Assembly (NCBI RefSeq): GCF_900240305.1
Contig: NZ_LT964854.1
Span: forward strand, 1,736,001 to 1,800,000
Direction of reading: 5' to 3'
Source of the DNA: Ottowia massiliensis
GTDB lineage: Bacteria; Pseudomonadota; Gammaproteobacteria; Burkholderiales; Burkholderiaceae_C
DNA length: 64,000 nucleotides
The position numbers were made by a program, and so were the translations under genes. The notes under the pieces were generated by a model. That model was not told the origin of the DNA and did no database searches. It saw nothing but the letters and a program-made list of their open reading frames with translations. Shown one piece after another: positions 7,905 to 17,500 of this stretch (the first letter of the stretch is position 1; each line of letters starts with the position of its first letter).

Positions 7905-10295
7905 ATGCCGGTATCCGCCCTGACCCGCAAGGCGCTGCGCGATTTGTGGCTGATGCGCGGGCAGGCGCTGGCCATTGCGCTGGTGATTGCGGCGGGCATT
8001 GCCATGCTGGTGATGTCGCAATCCACGCTGGACTCGCTGCGCACCACGCGCGACATGCTGTATGCCCAGCAGCGCTTTGCGCACGTGTGGGCGCACCTCA
8101 AGCGCGCGCCCAGCGCGGTGGAGCGGCAAATTGCCGATCTGCCCGGCGTGGCCGAAACGGAAACCCGCATCGTCTCGTTCGCCAAGATGGAAGTGCCCGG
8201 CTTTGCCGACCCCGTGCAGGCGCTCATGCAGTCGCTGCCTGACGACGGCCAGCCGCGCCTCAACCGCGTGCACCTGCGCACGGGCCGCATGCTGGCGCCG
8301 GGCGCGCAAGACGAAATCCTGATCAGCGACGCCTTCGCCAAGGCGCACCGGCTCAAGCCGGGCGACCGCCTGCGCCTGACGGTGCACGGGCGCACGCAGT
8401 GGTTCCGCCTGGCGGGCATTGCCGTGTCCGCCGAGCATCTGTACCAGATCAAGCACGGCGGCATGTTTCCCGACTACGAGCGCTACGCCATCGTCTGGGC
8501 GCCGCGCCGGGCGATGGAAGCGGCGATGGACATGAAAGGCGCGTTCAACCAGATCGTGATCCGCCTGGCGCACGCCGGCACGGCCAGCGCGCGCCTTCAG
8601 CAAGAGCAGCAAGTCATCCGCGCCACCGACCGCATCCTGCAACGCTACGGCGGCATCGGCGCCACGGGCCGCATGGAGCAGATGTCGTTTCGCTTCCTGC
8701 ATGAAGAACTCAAGCAGCTGGCCACCAACGTGTGGCTGTTTCCGGCCATCTTCCTGGGCGTGGCGGCGTTTTTGCTCAACGTGGTGTTCAAGCGCCTCAT
8801 CGGCATGCAGCGCGACCAGGTGGCCACGCTCAAGGCCTTTGGCTATGGCACCTGGCAGGTGGCGCTGCACTACGGGCAGATCGTCACCCTCATCTGCCTG
8901 CTTGGCGCGGTCATCGGCACGCTGGCCGGCGCGTGGCTGGGCACGCTTTTGGCGGGGCAGTACCAGAAGAATTTCCGCTTTCCCTATCTGGTGTTCAGCA
9001 CGGATGCCCAGGTGGTGGCCATTGGCGCGGCCATCAGCCTGCTGGCCGCACTGGCGGGCACGGGCCACGCCGTTTTCGCCGCCGCCAGCGAGCCGGTGGC
9101 GCAGGCCATGCGCCCGCCCGCGCCCGAAAGCTTTCGCCCCACGCTCATCGAGCGGCTGGGGCTGACGCGCTGGCTCTCGCAGCCCACGCGCATGATCCTG
9201 CGGCAGCTGGAGCGCCGCCCCTTCAAGGCGCTGATGACCGTCATTGGCCTGGCGCTGGCTGGCGGCATCGTCATGATGTCGGACTTCCAGATCGCCGCCA
9301 TCAACCACCTGCTGGCCGTCGAATTCGGCCTGGCGCGGCATTACGACGTGGCCGCCTCCTTCACCGAAGCCGCGCCGCGCCGCGCCCTGCACGAGCTGCG
9401 CGCCCTGCCCGGCGTACGCGCCGTGGAAGGCACGCGCACCGTGCCCGTGCGCATCGGGCATCTGAACCATCAAATGCTCACCGCCATCGAGGGCCTGCCT
9501 GAAAACGCCCGCATGCGCCGCCCTTTCAGCGCCAGCTTGCAGCACAAGCCAGCGCCTCCCACGGGCCTGATGCTGGGCACGTGGCTGGCCCGCCGCCTGG
9601 GCGTGCAGCCCGGCGACACCGTGTGGGTGGAAGTGATGGAAGGCCGCCAGCCGCGCCTGACCCTGCCCGTGACGCAGCTGCTGGATGAATCCCTGGGCAT
9701 GAACGCCTACATGAGCCTGCCCGCCCTCAACCGCGCCCTGGGCGACGACGATCTGGCCAGCAGCGCCTTCCTGCTGGTGGACAAGGGCATGGAAACCAGC
9801 GTGCTGCGCGAGCTGGACCGCCGCCCGCTGGTCTCCAGCGCCGAATCACAAGCCGCCTCGCTGCGCAACTACCGCAGCACCATCTCCACCTTCACCCGCA
9901 TCTTCACCCTCATGGCCACCCTCATGGGCGCCATCATCAATTTCGGCGTGGTCTACAACTCGGCGCGCATGTCGCTGTCAGAGCGCACGCGCGAGCTGGC
10001 CAGCCTGCGCGTGCTGGGCTTCACGCGCGGCGAAGTCAGCTACATCCTGCTGGGCGAGCTGGCGCTTTTGGTGCTGCTGTCGCTGCCCGTGGCCGCCGCC
10101 GTGGGCTACGCCCTGTCGGCCTTCGTGGCGCATGGCATGAGCACGGAGCTGTTTCGCGTGCCCCTCATCGTGCGGCCTTCCACCTTCGCCTTTCCCTCGT
10201 TTGTGACCTGCGTGAGCGCCATCATCTCGGCCCTGGCCGTGAACTGGCGCGTGCGCCGCCTTGACCTGATCGAGGCGCTCAAAACCCGCGAATAA
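7905..10295 (+). CDS. ABC transporter permease with two FtsX-like domains
   Basis: Predicted 796-residue inner-membrane protein. A first hydrophobic helix near residues 15-35 precedes a long extracytoplasmic domain. Three membrane segments follow around residues 275-390, then another helix near 440, a second periplasmic region and a final cluster of three helices near 670-780. This is a tandem pair of FtsX/MacB modules, so one polypeptide may do the work of the usual dimer. Such permeases export lipids, peptides or lipoproteins in concert with a LolD-class ATPase. The substrate is not readable. The adaptor protein gene starts 27 bp later. Confidence 0.88.
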   Translation: MPVSALTRKALRDLWLMRGQALAIALVIAAGIAMLVMSQSTLDSLRTTRDMLYAQQRFAHVWAHLKRAPSAVERQIADLPGVAETETRIVSFAKMEVPGFADPVQALMQSLPDDGQPRLNRVHLRTGRMLAPGAQDEILISDAFAKAHRLKPGDRLRLTVHGRTQWFRLAGIAVSAEHLYQIKHGGMFPDYERYAIVWAPRRAMEAAMDMKGAFNQIVIRLAHAGTASARLQQEQQVIRATDRILQRYGGIGATGRMEQMSFRFLHEELKQLATNVWLFPAIFLGVAAFLLNVVFKRLIGMQRDQVATLKAFGYGTWQVALHYGQIVTLICLLGAVIGTLAGAWLGTLLAGQYQKNFRFPYLVFSTDAQVVAIGAAISLLAALAGTGHAVFAAASEPVAQAMRPPAPESFRPTLIERLGLTRWLSQPTRMILRQLERRPFKALMTVIGLALAGGIVMMSDFQIAAINHLLAVEFGLARHYDVAASFTEAAPRRALHELRALPGVRAVEGTRTVPVRIGHLNHQMLTAIEGLPENARMRRPFSASLQHKPAPPTGLMLGTWLARRLGVQPGDTVWVEVMEGRQPRLTLPVTQLLDESLGMNAYMSLPALNRALGDDDLASSAFLLVDKGMETSVLRELDRRPLVSSAESQAASLRNYRSTISTFTRIFTLMATLMGAIINFGVVYNSARMSLSERTRELASLRVLGFTRGEVSYILLGELALLVLLSLPVAAAVGYALSAFVAHGMSTELFRVPLIVRPSTFAFPSFVTCVSAIISALAVNWRVRRLDLIEALKTRE

Positions 10296-10322
10296 AGCCC
10301 CTTTGCCCCCTCCGAGCCGCCC

Positions 10323-11546
10323 ATGACCCTTCCGCGCAAAGCCCTCTACTTCGTTCTGGCCGCCAGCTTCATCGGCGCGCTGGCCTTTCTCACCTGGCGC
10401 GAGCCGCGCCAGCTGGCCGCCACCGGCGCCGTCACGCAAGGCCCCCTGCAGGAAACCTTCACCGAAGAAGCCAAAACGCGGCTGAAACAGCGCTACGCCA
10501 TCGCCGCCCCCGTCTCCGGCACGCTCCAGCGCATCACCCTGGAGCCGGGCGACGCCGTGCAGGAAGGCCAGCCCGTGGCCTACATCGCCCCCGCCGCCAG
10601 CACCTTGCTCGACGACCGCAGCCGCGCCCAGGCCGAAGCCGACGTGAAAAGCGGCCAAAGCCAGCAAGCCGCCGCCAGCCAGCGCATCGCCGCCGCGCGC
10701 GCCGCCCACCAGCTCGCGCAAGCCAGCCTCAAGCGCGCCCGCGCCCTGGCCGCCGGCCAGGCCGCCTCGCAAGAAGCGCTGGACCAGGCCCAGGCCGCCG
10801 CCACGCGCGCTGCCGCCGAACTGGCCGCCGCCCAGGCCGACGAGCAAGCCGCCATCGCCCGCGTGGCCGCCGCCCGCGCCACGCTCGCCCATGAAGGCGC
10901 GGCAGGTGAAAGCGGCGCCCGCGCGCCCCAGCCCGTGCTCTCGCCCGTCAGCGGCGTGGTGCTGCGCCGCAGCCTGCAAAGCGCCACCCCCGTGGCCGCC
11001 GGCCAAAGCCTGATGGAAGTGGGCGACACCGCCCAGCTTGAAATCGAAGCCGAAGTCCTGTCCACCGACGCCGTGCGCCTGGCCCCCGGCATGGCCGCCC
11101 GCGTGCTGCGCTGGGGCGGCGAAGGCGCGCTGCAAGCGCGCGTGACCCGCGTGGAACCCGGCGGCTTCACCAAAGTCTCCGCCCTGGGCGTGCAAGAGCA
11201 GCGCACCCGCGTCATCCTGGAACTCACCAGCCCCCGCGCCGACTGGGCGGCCCTGGGCGACGCCTGGCGCGTTGAAACCGAATTCATCACCCGCCAGGAA
11301 GAAAACGCCGTGCAAGTGCCCGCCAGCGCCCTTTTCCGCACCGCCGCCACCGAAGGCGGCGCGGGCAGCACAGGCGGCTGGGCGCTGTATGTCGTGGAAA
11401 ACGGCCGCGCGCGCCTGACCCCCGTGCGCATCGGCCTGCGCTCGGACGCCGCCGCGCAAATCCTCGAAGGCGCGGCCCCCGGCCAGACCGTCATCCTCCA
11501 GCCCGACGACCGCATCCACGACGGCGTGCGCATCCAGCCCGCCTGA
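10323..11546 (+). CDS. Periplasmic adaptor (HlyD/MacA-type membrane fusion protein)
   Basis: Predicted 407-residue adaptor anchored by one N-terminal helix (ALYFVLAASFIGALAFL). It has a biotinyl-lipoyl half-motif (YAIAAPVSGTLQRI), a long Ala/Gln-rich coiled-coil hairpin at about residues 95-195, the returning lipoyl half (VLSPVSGVVLRRSL) and a beta-barrel domain. It would link the FtsX-type permease to an outer-membrane channel, but no channel gene is present here, so a shared TolC-like partner is assumed. It ends the exporter operon and is followed by repeat copy 5. Confidence 0.88.
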   Translation: MTLPRKALYFVLAASFIGALAFLTWREPRQLAATGAVTQGPLQETFTEEAKTRLKQRYAIAAPVSGTLQRITLEPGDAVQEGQPVAYIAPAASTLLDDRSRAQAEADVKSGQSQQAAASQRIAAARAAHQLAQASLKRARALAAGQAASQEALDQAQAAATRAAAELAAAQADEQAAIARVAAARATLAHEGAAGESGARAPQPVLSPVSGVVLRRSLQSATPVAAGQSLMEVGDTAQLEIEAEVLSTDAVRLAPGMAARVLRWGGEGALQARVTRVEPGGFTKVSALGVQEQRTRVILELTSPRADWAALGDAWRVETEFITRQEENAVQVPASALFRTAATEGGAGSTGGWALYVVENGRARLTPVRIGLRSDAAAQILEGAAPGQTVILQPDDRIHDGVRIQPA

Positions 11547-11564
11547 ACGTCCCATGAACGCCTG

Positions 11565-11654
11565 ATTACGCTCCTTTATCTGTAGCGTGAAGTCCTAGTG
11601 GAATGGGCGCGGAAGCCGTTTTTAATGCCTGAATATTTGCTCCTGTTTCTGATG
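11565..11654 (-). repeat. Dispersed GGAGC element, copy 5
   Basis: Reverse-oriented copy between two convergent genes, with core CCACTAGGACTTCACGCTA and ends AAAGGAGCGTAAT and CAGGAGCAAATATTCAGG. Confidence 0.85.
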
Positions 11655-11708
11655 TCCACGGGCGAACCTTGAACGGGTTCCGGGGGCCATCAGGCGGCGC
11701 GGCCCGCT

Positions 11709-12248
11709 TCACTTGCTCTTGCGCCGCGCGGCCATTTCGGCGCCCATTTCGGCCAGCGGCTGCGGCTCCAGCAGGGACTGGGCGGCGGGGTAGGCCAGGG
11801 TTTCTTCCAAAGGAATGTGGGTGGCGTAGATGCCGGTGAAGCGGCGCACCAGGGCGCGGTCTTCATCGGTGAGCGCGGGGGCATCGGGCGCCTGCCAGGC
11901 TTGCAGGCGCGGGCGCAGGGCGGCCCAGAGTTCGGCCATGCGCACGTGATCGGCCTTCAGGGTGGCCACGGCCTGGCGCAGCCGTGCGTCGGGTGAGTGC
12001 TCGAGCAGGGGAAAGACGTGGCGCTCTTCGTCTTCGTGATGGTGGGGGGCGGCCATGTTGAAGTAGCGCAGCACGTCTTGCACGGCCGAGCGCGACTGCG
12101 CGTCGTGGCCGTTTTCGTCGATGTGGCGGACGATGCGCTCCAGCAAATCGAGGCTGCGCTGCACGCGGTCGTGACAGGCTTCCATCATTTCAAAGGGCTG
12201 GTCAAAAGAGGCGGCGGGGGCGGAAAAACCGGGCAGGCTGCGGCTCAT
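11709..12248 (-). CDS. Hemerythrin-like HHE-domain protein
   Basis: Predicted 179-residue four-helix cytosolic protein with the spaced His/Glu ligands of hemerythrin-like domains: H near residue 26 (EACHDRVQRSLDLLERI), AAPHHHEDEERHVFPLLEH, ADHVRMAELW and THIPLEETLAYP. Such proteins bind a di-iron centre and act in oxygen or nitric-oxide sensing or iron handling; the role here is not deducible. The ATG at 12248 is chosen because AAGGA lies eight bases upstream. An in-frame ATG three codons earlier overlaps that binding site. It is divergent from tamA. Confidence 0.85.
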   Translation of the reverse strand: MSRSLPGFSAPAASFDQPFEMMEACHDRVQRSLDLLERIVRHIDENGHDAQSRSAVQDVLRYFNMAAPHHHEDEERHVFPLLEHSPDARLRQAVATLKADHVRMAELWAALRPRLQAWQAPDAPALTDEDRALVRRFTGIYATHIPLEETLAYPAAQSLLEPQPLAEMGAEMAARRKSK

Positions 12249-12416
12249 GGGTTTCATCCTTGATGGGCAAAGGTGGCAAAAGGCGGGGCGTTCGGTTGAA
12301 TGTCCGGGCTTTCGGGCTTTCGGGCGCTGCCGGACTCGCAAAAACCCCTGAACGGCAAATAGTTGGCATTTGCGGCGGGCTTCGGGGCGGGGGGTTGCTT
12401 TTACACTTCCGCCCCG

Positions 12417-14369
12417 ATGCGCCTGCCCGATTGTTCCCCCAAGAAGCGGCCACGCCTGGGCGTGGCGGCAATGACCCTGCTGACAGGCTTGTCAGCGGCC
12501 CTGATGCCCTGCGCGGCGGCGCGGGCGGATGATGCCCCGGCCGCTGCCGGTGCGCCCGCCGCTGAATCCGCCCCGGACGCCGCCGGAAACGCCGCTGAAA
12601 AGCCCGCCTTCACCATTGAAGTGCAAACGGCCAATGAAGAGCTGAAAACGCTGCTGGAGCGCCATAACGATTTGCGCCGCTACCAGTCCGTGCCCGATCT
12701 GGACGCTGCCGAGCTGGACCGCCTGATGGCGCTGGCCGAAAGCGGGCTGAAGGGCCTGCTGGCCGCGCAGGGCTATTTCTCGCCGCAGATCACGCTCACG
12801 CGGCAAGCCGCCGCACAGCCGCCCGTGGTGCGTATTGCCGTGGAGCCGGGCGAGCAGGCGATGGTGGAGGCGGCGGACATCGCCTTTGCGGGCGACATCG
12901 CGCACTCCGCCGACCCGGCCGCCGCAGAGCAGCAAAAAGCCATCCGCGAAGACTGGGCGCTGGGCGCGGGCAAGGGCTTTACGCAAGAGGCGTGGAGCAG
13001 CGCCAAATCCGGCGCGCTGCGCCAGCTCATTGCCAAACGCTATCCGGCAGGCCGCATTGGCCGCAGCCAGGCCGATGTGGATGAAGCCGCGCGCAGCGTG
13101 AAGCTGGGCGTGACGCTGGACTCCGGCCCGCTGTACCGCCTCGGCCCCGTGCAAGTCACGGGCAACCGGCGCTACCCCGCCTTTTTGCCCGGGCGGCTGG
13201 CGCAGCTGGCCGTGGGCGAGCCGTATGACCAGGCGCGCCTGGCCGACGCGCAGCAGCGCCTGATCAGCAGCGGCTATTACGACGCGGCCTACGTCTCTGT
13301 CGATCCGCAAGAGCGCAGCGAAAGCGAGGGCCAGGACGAAAACGCAGCCCCTGCCGCCGCCGTCACCGCCCCCGTGCAAATGCAGGTGACCGAAGCGCCG
13401 CTGAAAAAAGCCACGCTGGGCCTGGGCTTCACTACCGACGGCGGCCCGCGCATCACGCTGGAGCACCGCCACAACCGCGTGCCTTGGCTCGGCTGGCGCG
13501 CCGTGAGCAAGGCGCAGCTGGAAGCGGCCAACACCTTCATCGAAAGCGACCTGCTTGCCATGCCCGCCGCCAGCGGCTGGCGCTGGGGCGCGCTGGCCAA
13601 ACTCAGCCGCGTCAAAGACGACGATCTGACCACCTACAACCGCCAGCTGCGCTTTGGCCGCTCGCAAAGCCGCGAGCGCTCCGAACGCAACTTCTACGTG
13701 CAATACGACCTCTCGCGCGTCAAGGGCGCCGACGGCCAGTACGTCACCGACGAGATGACGGGCGACGGCTCCGCGCTCTCGTTCAACTTCATATGGACCA
13801 CGCGGCGCTTCAACCATCTGTCTGACCCCACCGGCGGCTGGGGCCTGGGCTTTGAGCTGGGCGGCGGCATCACCATCAACGGCAAGCGCCAGCCCTTCAC
13901 GCGCGGCGTGGCGCGCTGGCTGGGCTACATCCCCTTGGGCCACAGCGCCGCCAGCAGCCGCTTGGCCGTGCGCGCCGAAGCGGGCGCGGTGCTCAGCCCC
14001 GACGGCGCGCGCGTGCCCAGCGCCCTGCTCTTTCGCGCCGGCGGCGACAACAGCGTGCGCGGCTACGGCTGGCGCGACATCGGCATTGCGCGCGGCGGCA
14101 TCACCGCCCCCGGCCACTACATGATGACCGCCAGCCTGGAGTGGCAGCGCCCCATCCTCAACAGCGAAGGGCGGCCCAGCGGCATCGAATACGTCGCCTT
14201 CATCGACGCGGGCGACGTGGCCGAAAACCCCGGCTCGCTCACCCCGCGTCTGGGCATCGGCACGGGCGCGCGCGTGAAAACGCCCGTCGGCCCCATGACC
14301 GCCGCCATCGCCTACGGCGCCAAGACGCGCAAATTCAGGCTGCACCTGTCGGTGGGCTTCGTGTTCTGA
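12417..14369 (+). CDS. tamA: Outer-membrane translocation factor TamA (BamA/Omp85 family)
   Basis: Predicted 650-residue Omp85 protein. The ATG at 12417 gives a signal peptide (positive KKRPR, then a hydrophobic stretch, cleavage after ARA). Periplasmic POTRA domains span roughly residues 60-320; one carries YRLGPVQVTGNRRY. A 16-strand barrel follows, with the diagnostic ALLFRAGGDNSVRGYGWRDIG block containing the Omp85 VRGY motif. The C-terminus ends in phenylalanine (SVGFVF), as barrels do. TamA works with the inner-membrane-anchored TamB, encoded next, in envelope assembly and lipid transport. A dispersed element lies between the two genes. Confidence 0.93.
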   Translation: MRLPDCSPKKRPRLGVAAMTLLTGLSAALMPCAAARADDAPAAAGAPAAESAPDAAGNAAEKPAFTIEVQTANEELKTLLERHNDLRRYQSVPDLDAAELDRLMALAESGLKGLLAAQGYFSPQITLTRQAAAQPPVVRIAVEPGEQAMVEAADIAFAGDIAHSADPAAAEQQKAIREDWALGAGKGFTQEAWSSAKSGALRQLIAKRYPAGRIGRSQADVDEAARSVKLGVTLDSGPLYRLGPVQVTGNRRYPAFLPGRLAQLAVGEPYDQARLADAQQRLISSGYYDAAYVSVDPQERSESEGQDENAAPAAAVTAPVQMQVTEAPLKKATLGLGFTTDGGPRITLEHRHNRVPWLGWRAVSKAQLEAANTFIESDLLAMPAASGWRWGALAKLSRVKDDDLTTYNRQLRFGRSQSRERSERNFYVQYDLSRVKGADGQYVTDEMTGDGSALSFNFIWTTRRFNHLSDPTGGWGLGFELGGGITINGKRQPFTRGVARWLGYIPLGHSAASSRLAVRAEAGAVLSPDGARVPSALLFRAGGDNSVRGYGWRDIGIARGGITAPGHYMMTASLEWQRPILNSEGRPSGIEYVAFIDAGDVAENPGSLTPRLGIGTGARVKTPVGPMTAAIAYGAKTRKFRLHLSVGFVF

Positions 14370-14385
14370 AGCGGCTTGCAGGGCC

Positions 14386-14477
14386 TTTATTTGCTCCTTG
14401 TTTCATAGCATGAGGTCCCCGCTGATATTGCGACAACCGCGTTTTTCAGCACCCTGAATTTGCTCCTGTTTCTGATG
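14386..14477 (-). repeat. Dispersed GGAGC element, copy 6
   Basis: Reverse-oriented copy inside the tamA-tamB spacer, with core CAGCGGGGACCTCATGCTAT and left end CAGGAGCAAATTCAGGG. It begins 16 bp after the tamA stop. Confidence 0.85.
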
Positions 14478-14520
14478 CGGCTTTGCCGGCCGCCGCTGAC
14501 CCTTTCCGCCCTCTTTCGCC

Positions 14521-17500
14521 ATGAGCACCGCTCCTTCATCCGCCACCCCCCTGCCCGAAGCGCCTGCCGCCGCGCCCCCGCGCTCCCAGCGCCCCCGGCG
14601 CCGCTGGCCGCGCCGCCTGGCCTGGCTGCTGCTGGCGCTGCTTGTGGCCGCGCTGCTGGCGCTCATCGTGCTGTGGCGCTGGGCGGCTTCGCCCGGCTCG
14701 CTGGAGCAGGCGCTCGCCTGGGCGCAGCCCTACATGCCGGCCGCCCTGCAAATCGAAGGGCTGCAAGGCTCCGTGCTGCACGGCGGCCAGGCCGCGAAAG
14801 TGCGCTGGAGCGAGGGCGGCCTGACCGTGGAGGCGGACGAGGCCCAGGCGCGCTGGCATCTGCTTTCTTTGCTGCGCGGCAAGCTGCGCCTGGACGAGCT
14901 GGGCGCGGCCCGCATCCGCGTGGACGACGCCCGGCCGCCCAGCGACGAAGCGCCCGCCGCCGGGCCGCCCGCGCCGCTGGAGCTGCCGCTGCGCGTGGAG
15001 GTGAACGCCTTTCACGCCGGGGCCGTGGAGCTGGCCCAGCCCGGCCTGCGCATCACCAATATTGCGGGCAGCTACCACTTCAACCAGCTCATGCACCTGC
15101 TGCGGCTGGACAGCGCCAGCCTGATGGGCGGCCGCTACAGCGCCAGCGCGCGCCTGCGCAACGACGCCAGCGCGCGCCTGAACATTTCGCTGCGCGGCGA
15201 ATTCAGCCTGCAAGCCTTGCAGCAGGCGCTGCCGCAAAGCGCGCCGCCCGCTGAAACGCCTGCTGAAACACCCGCTGACGCGCCTGCCGCCGATGCCTCG
15301 CCCCGCCTGCTGCTGCGCGCCCACTTGAGCGGCCCCATGAGCGACATGCGCCTTGCGGCCCGCCTGCGCGAGCAGCATCCCGCTGACAAAAACGCGCTGG
15401 ACACGGCGCAAGAGCGCGACATCGACGCACTGGGCGAGCGCCTGCTGCATGGCGATGAAGAAGCCGCCAACGCCTTGCCTGACGCCCCGCCTGCGCCGCA
15501 TGCACAAGGCGGCGCAGCCAGCGATGCGCAAAACGAAGCGCAAAACGAAGCACAAAACGATACGCAAGGCGATGCGGAAAATAGCCCGCAAGTGCCGCGC
15601 GCCGATCTGGCCGCGCGCATCACGCCCTGGGCCGCCCAGCCCGTGGCCCAGGCGCAGGCCCGCTTCGCCTGGCTGGATCTGGCCCCCTTCTGGCCCGCTG
15701 CGCCGCAAACGCGCCTGTCCGGCCAGGTGCGCATCGACCCCGCCGATGCCGCCCCCAACAACGCCAATGAAGCCAGCGCCAATGAAGCCAGCGCCGCCGC
15801 GCCGCAGTGGAACGTGCAGGCCAGCCTCACCAACGCGCGCCCCGGCCCGTGGGATGCGCACCGCCTGCCGCTGCAAAAGCTTCAGGCCCGCCTGAGCCTG
15901 CCATCCGGCCCGCAAGGCCTGGGCGTGCGCGTTCAGCAACTGAGCGCCGATCTGGCGGGCGGCACGCTGCAAGCAGACGGCCACTGGCTGCCTTCAGAAA
16001 CCCATTCAGAGGCCCAAACGCCGCAAACCCCCGTGGCATCAGCGCAGCCCGCTATCGAAAACAAAGCAAATGACGCAACGAATGCCAGCCCGCAGCCCCC
16101 GGGCGGCTGGCGCGTGAACGCCACGCTCGAAGGCATCCGCCCCGCCGCGCTGCACACGGCGCTGGCAGCGCAGCCCCTGTCCGGCCACGTGCGGGCCAGC
16201 GCCCCGGCGCAAGGCGGCCCGCAGACGGCCCAGACGGCCCAGACGGATGCCGCCGATGCCGCCCCCGCGCCCATCACCTTCGATGTGGATTTGCAAGCCG
16301 CCGCCGCTGACGCCGCCAGCGCCGCCCAGCCCGCCGCCAGCGCCCTGGCCACGCCCGCGCAGGAAATCACGCAAGAAATCGCACAAGAAATGGCCCGCTT
16401 GCGCCTGCGCCAGCTCACCGCCCAGGGCACATGGCAAGCCGGCCCGCAAGGCCAGGCCAGCGCAGGCCGGCTGGAGCTGCCCACGCTCACGCTGCACGCG
16501 GCCGATGCGCAGCTGCACGCCAGCGGCGTGCAAGTGCGCCTGGCCGATCAGTCCGGCCAGGGCCAGCTGGCGCTCACGGCCCCCGGCCTGAAACTGGCGC
16601 TGCAAGGCAGCGCCGCCCCGGCCAGCGGCAAAGGCCAGGCCGAAGTGCAAGCGGCCAGCCTCGCGCAAACCCTGCAATGGCTGCAAACCCTGCCCGCGCT
16701 GCCCGCCAGCGTGCGGCAGGCGCTGGCAGACACGCTGCTCACAGGCCGCGCCAGCCTGCAAGGCCAGTGGCAAGGCGGCTGGCGCGACCCGGCCGTGAAA
16801 CTCACGCTCGCCGCGCCTGAGCTGGAGTGGCGCGCCAGCGCTGACGCCGCCCCGCTCAAGCTGCAAGGGGCCGAAGCGCGCGCCACGGGCCGCCTGCAAG
16901 ACGCCAGCGTCTTTCTCAAAGGCACGGCGCGGCAGGCGGGCCGCCGTGCCACTTTGCAAACGCAAGCGCGCGTGCGCTCCGTGCCATCCCAATCTGCCTC
17001 CAAAGCTGTTTCAGGCTGGCAGGCCGCCTTCAGCCAGCTTGACATCACGGCGCAAGACCCCGATTACGCCCCCGCCGCATGGCGCGCCGCGCTGAAGTCG
17101 CCCTTCACGCTCACGCTTGAAAACGGCCCGGCAGGCGGCCAGCCCAACGCCAAAACAGGGGCGGAAAAAACCGCCCCGCTGTCCGTGGCCGCCAGCGCGG
17201 GCGCGCTCGCGCTCTCGCCCGCCAGCGCGGCGCAGCCCGCCACGCTCTCGTGGGATCACCTGAAATGGGCCGATGCGCGCTGGAGCGCCAAGGGCAAGCT
17301 GCAAAACGTGCCGCTCGCCTGGGCCGCGCTCATCCCGGGCGCGGAGCTGCAAAAAAGCCTGGAGCCGGTGCTCGACATCGCTGGCAGCGCCATCCTGGCC
17401 GCCGAATGGGACGCCGAATGGGCGCGCGGGCAGCCCTTGCGCCTGCAAGCGGCCGTGGAGCGCACGCAAGGCGACCTCATCCTGCCGCCGCTGCCCGGCG

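Noticed and set aside
14536..15984. Long open frame antisense to tamB (also others such as 7458-9545 minus, 5201-6523 plus, 12492-14345 minus)
   Set aside because: High-GC genes leave long open frames on the opposite strand. These lack family motifs, ribosome binding sites and sensible composition, while the sense frames encode recognisable proteins.
16045..16080. Element-like GCTATCGAAAACAAAGCAAA within tamB
   Set aside because: Short, lies in a coding linker in frame, and lacks the element core and ends. Probably chance.
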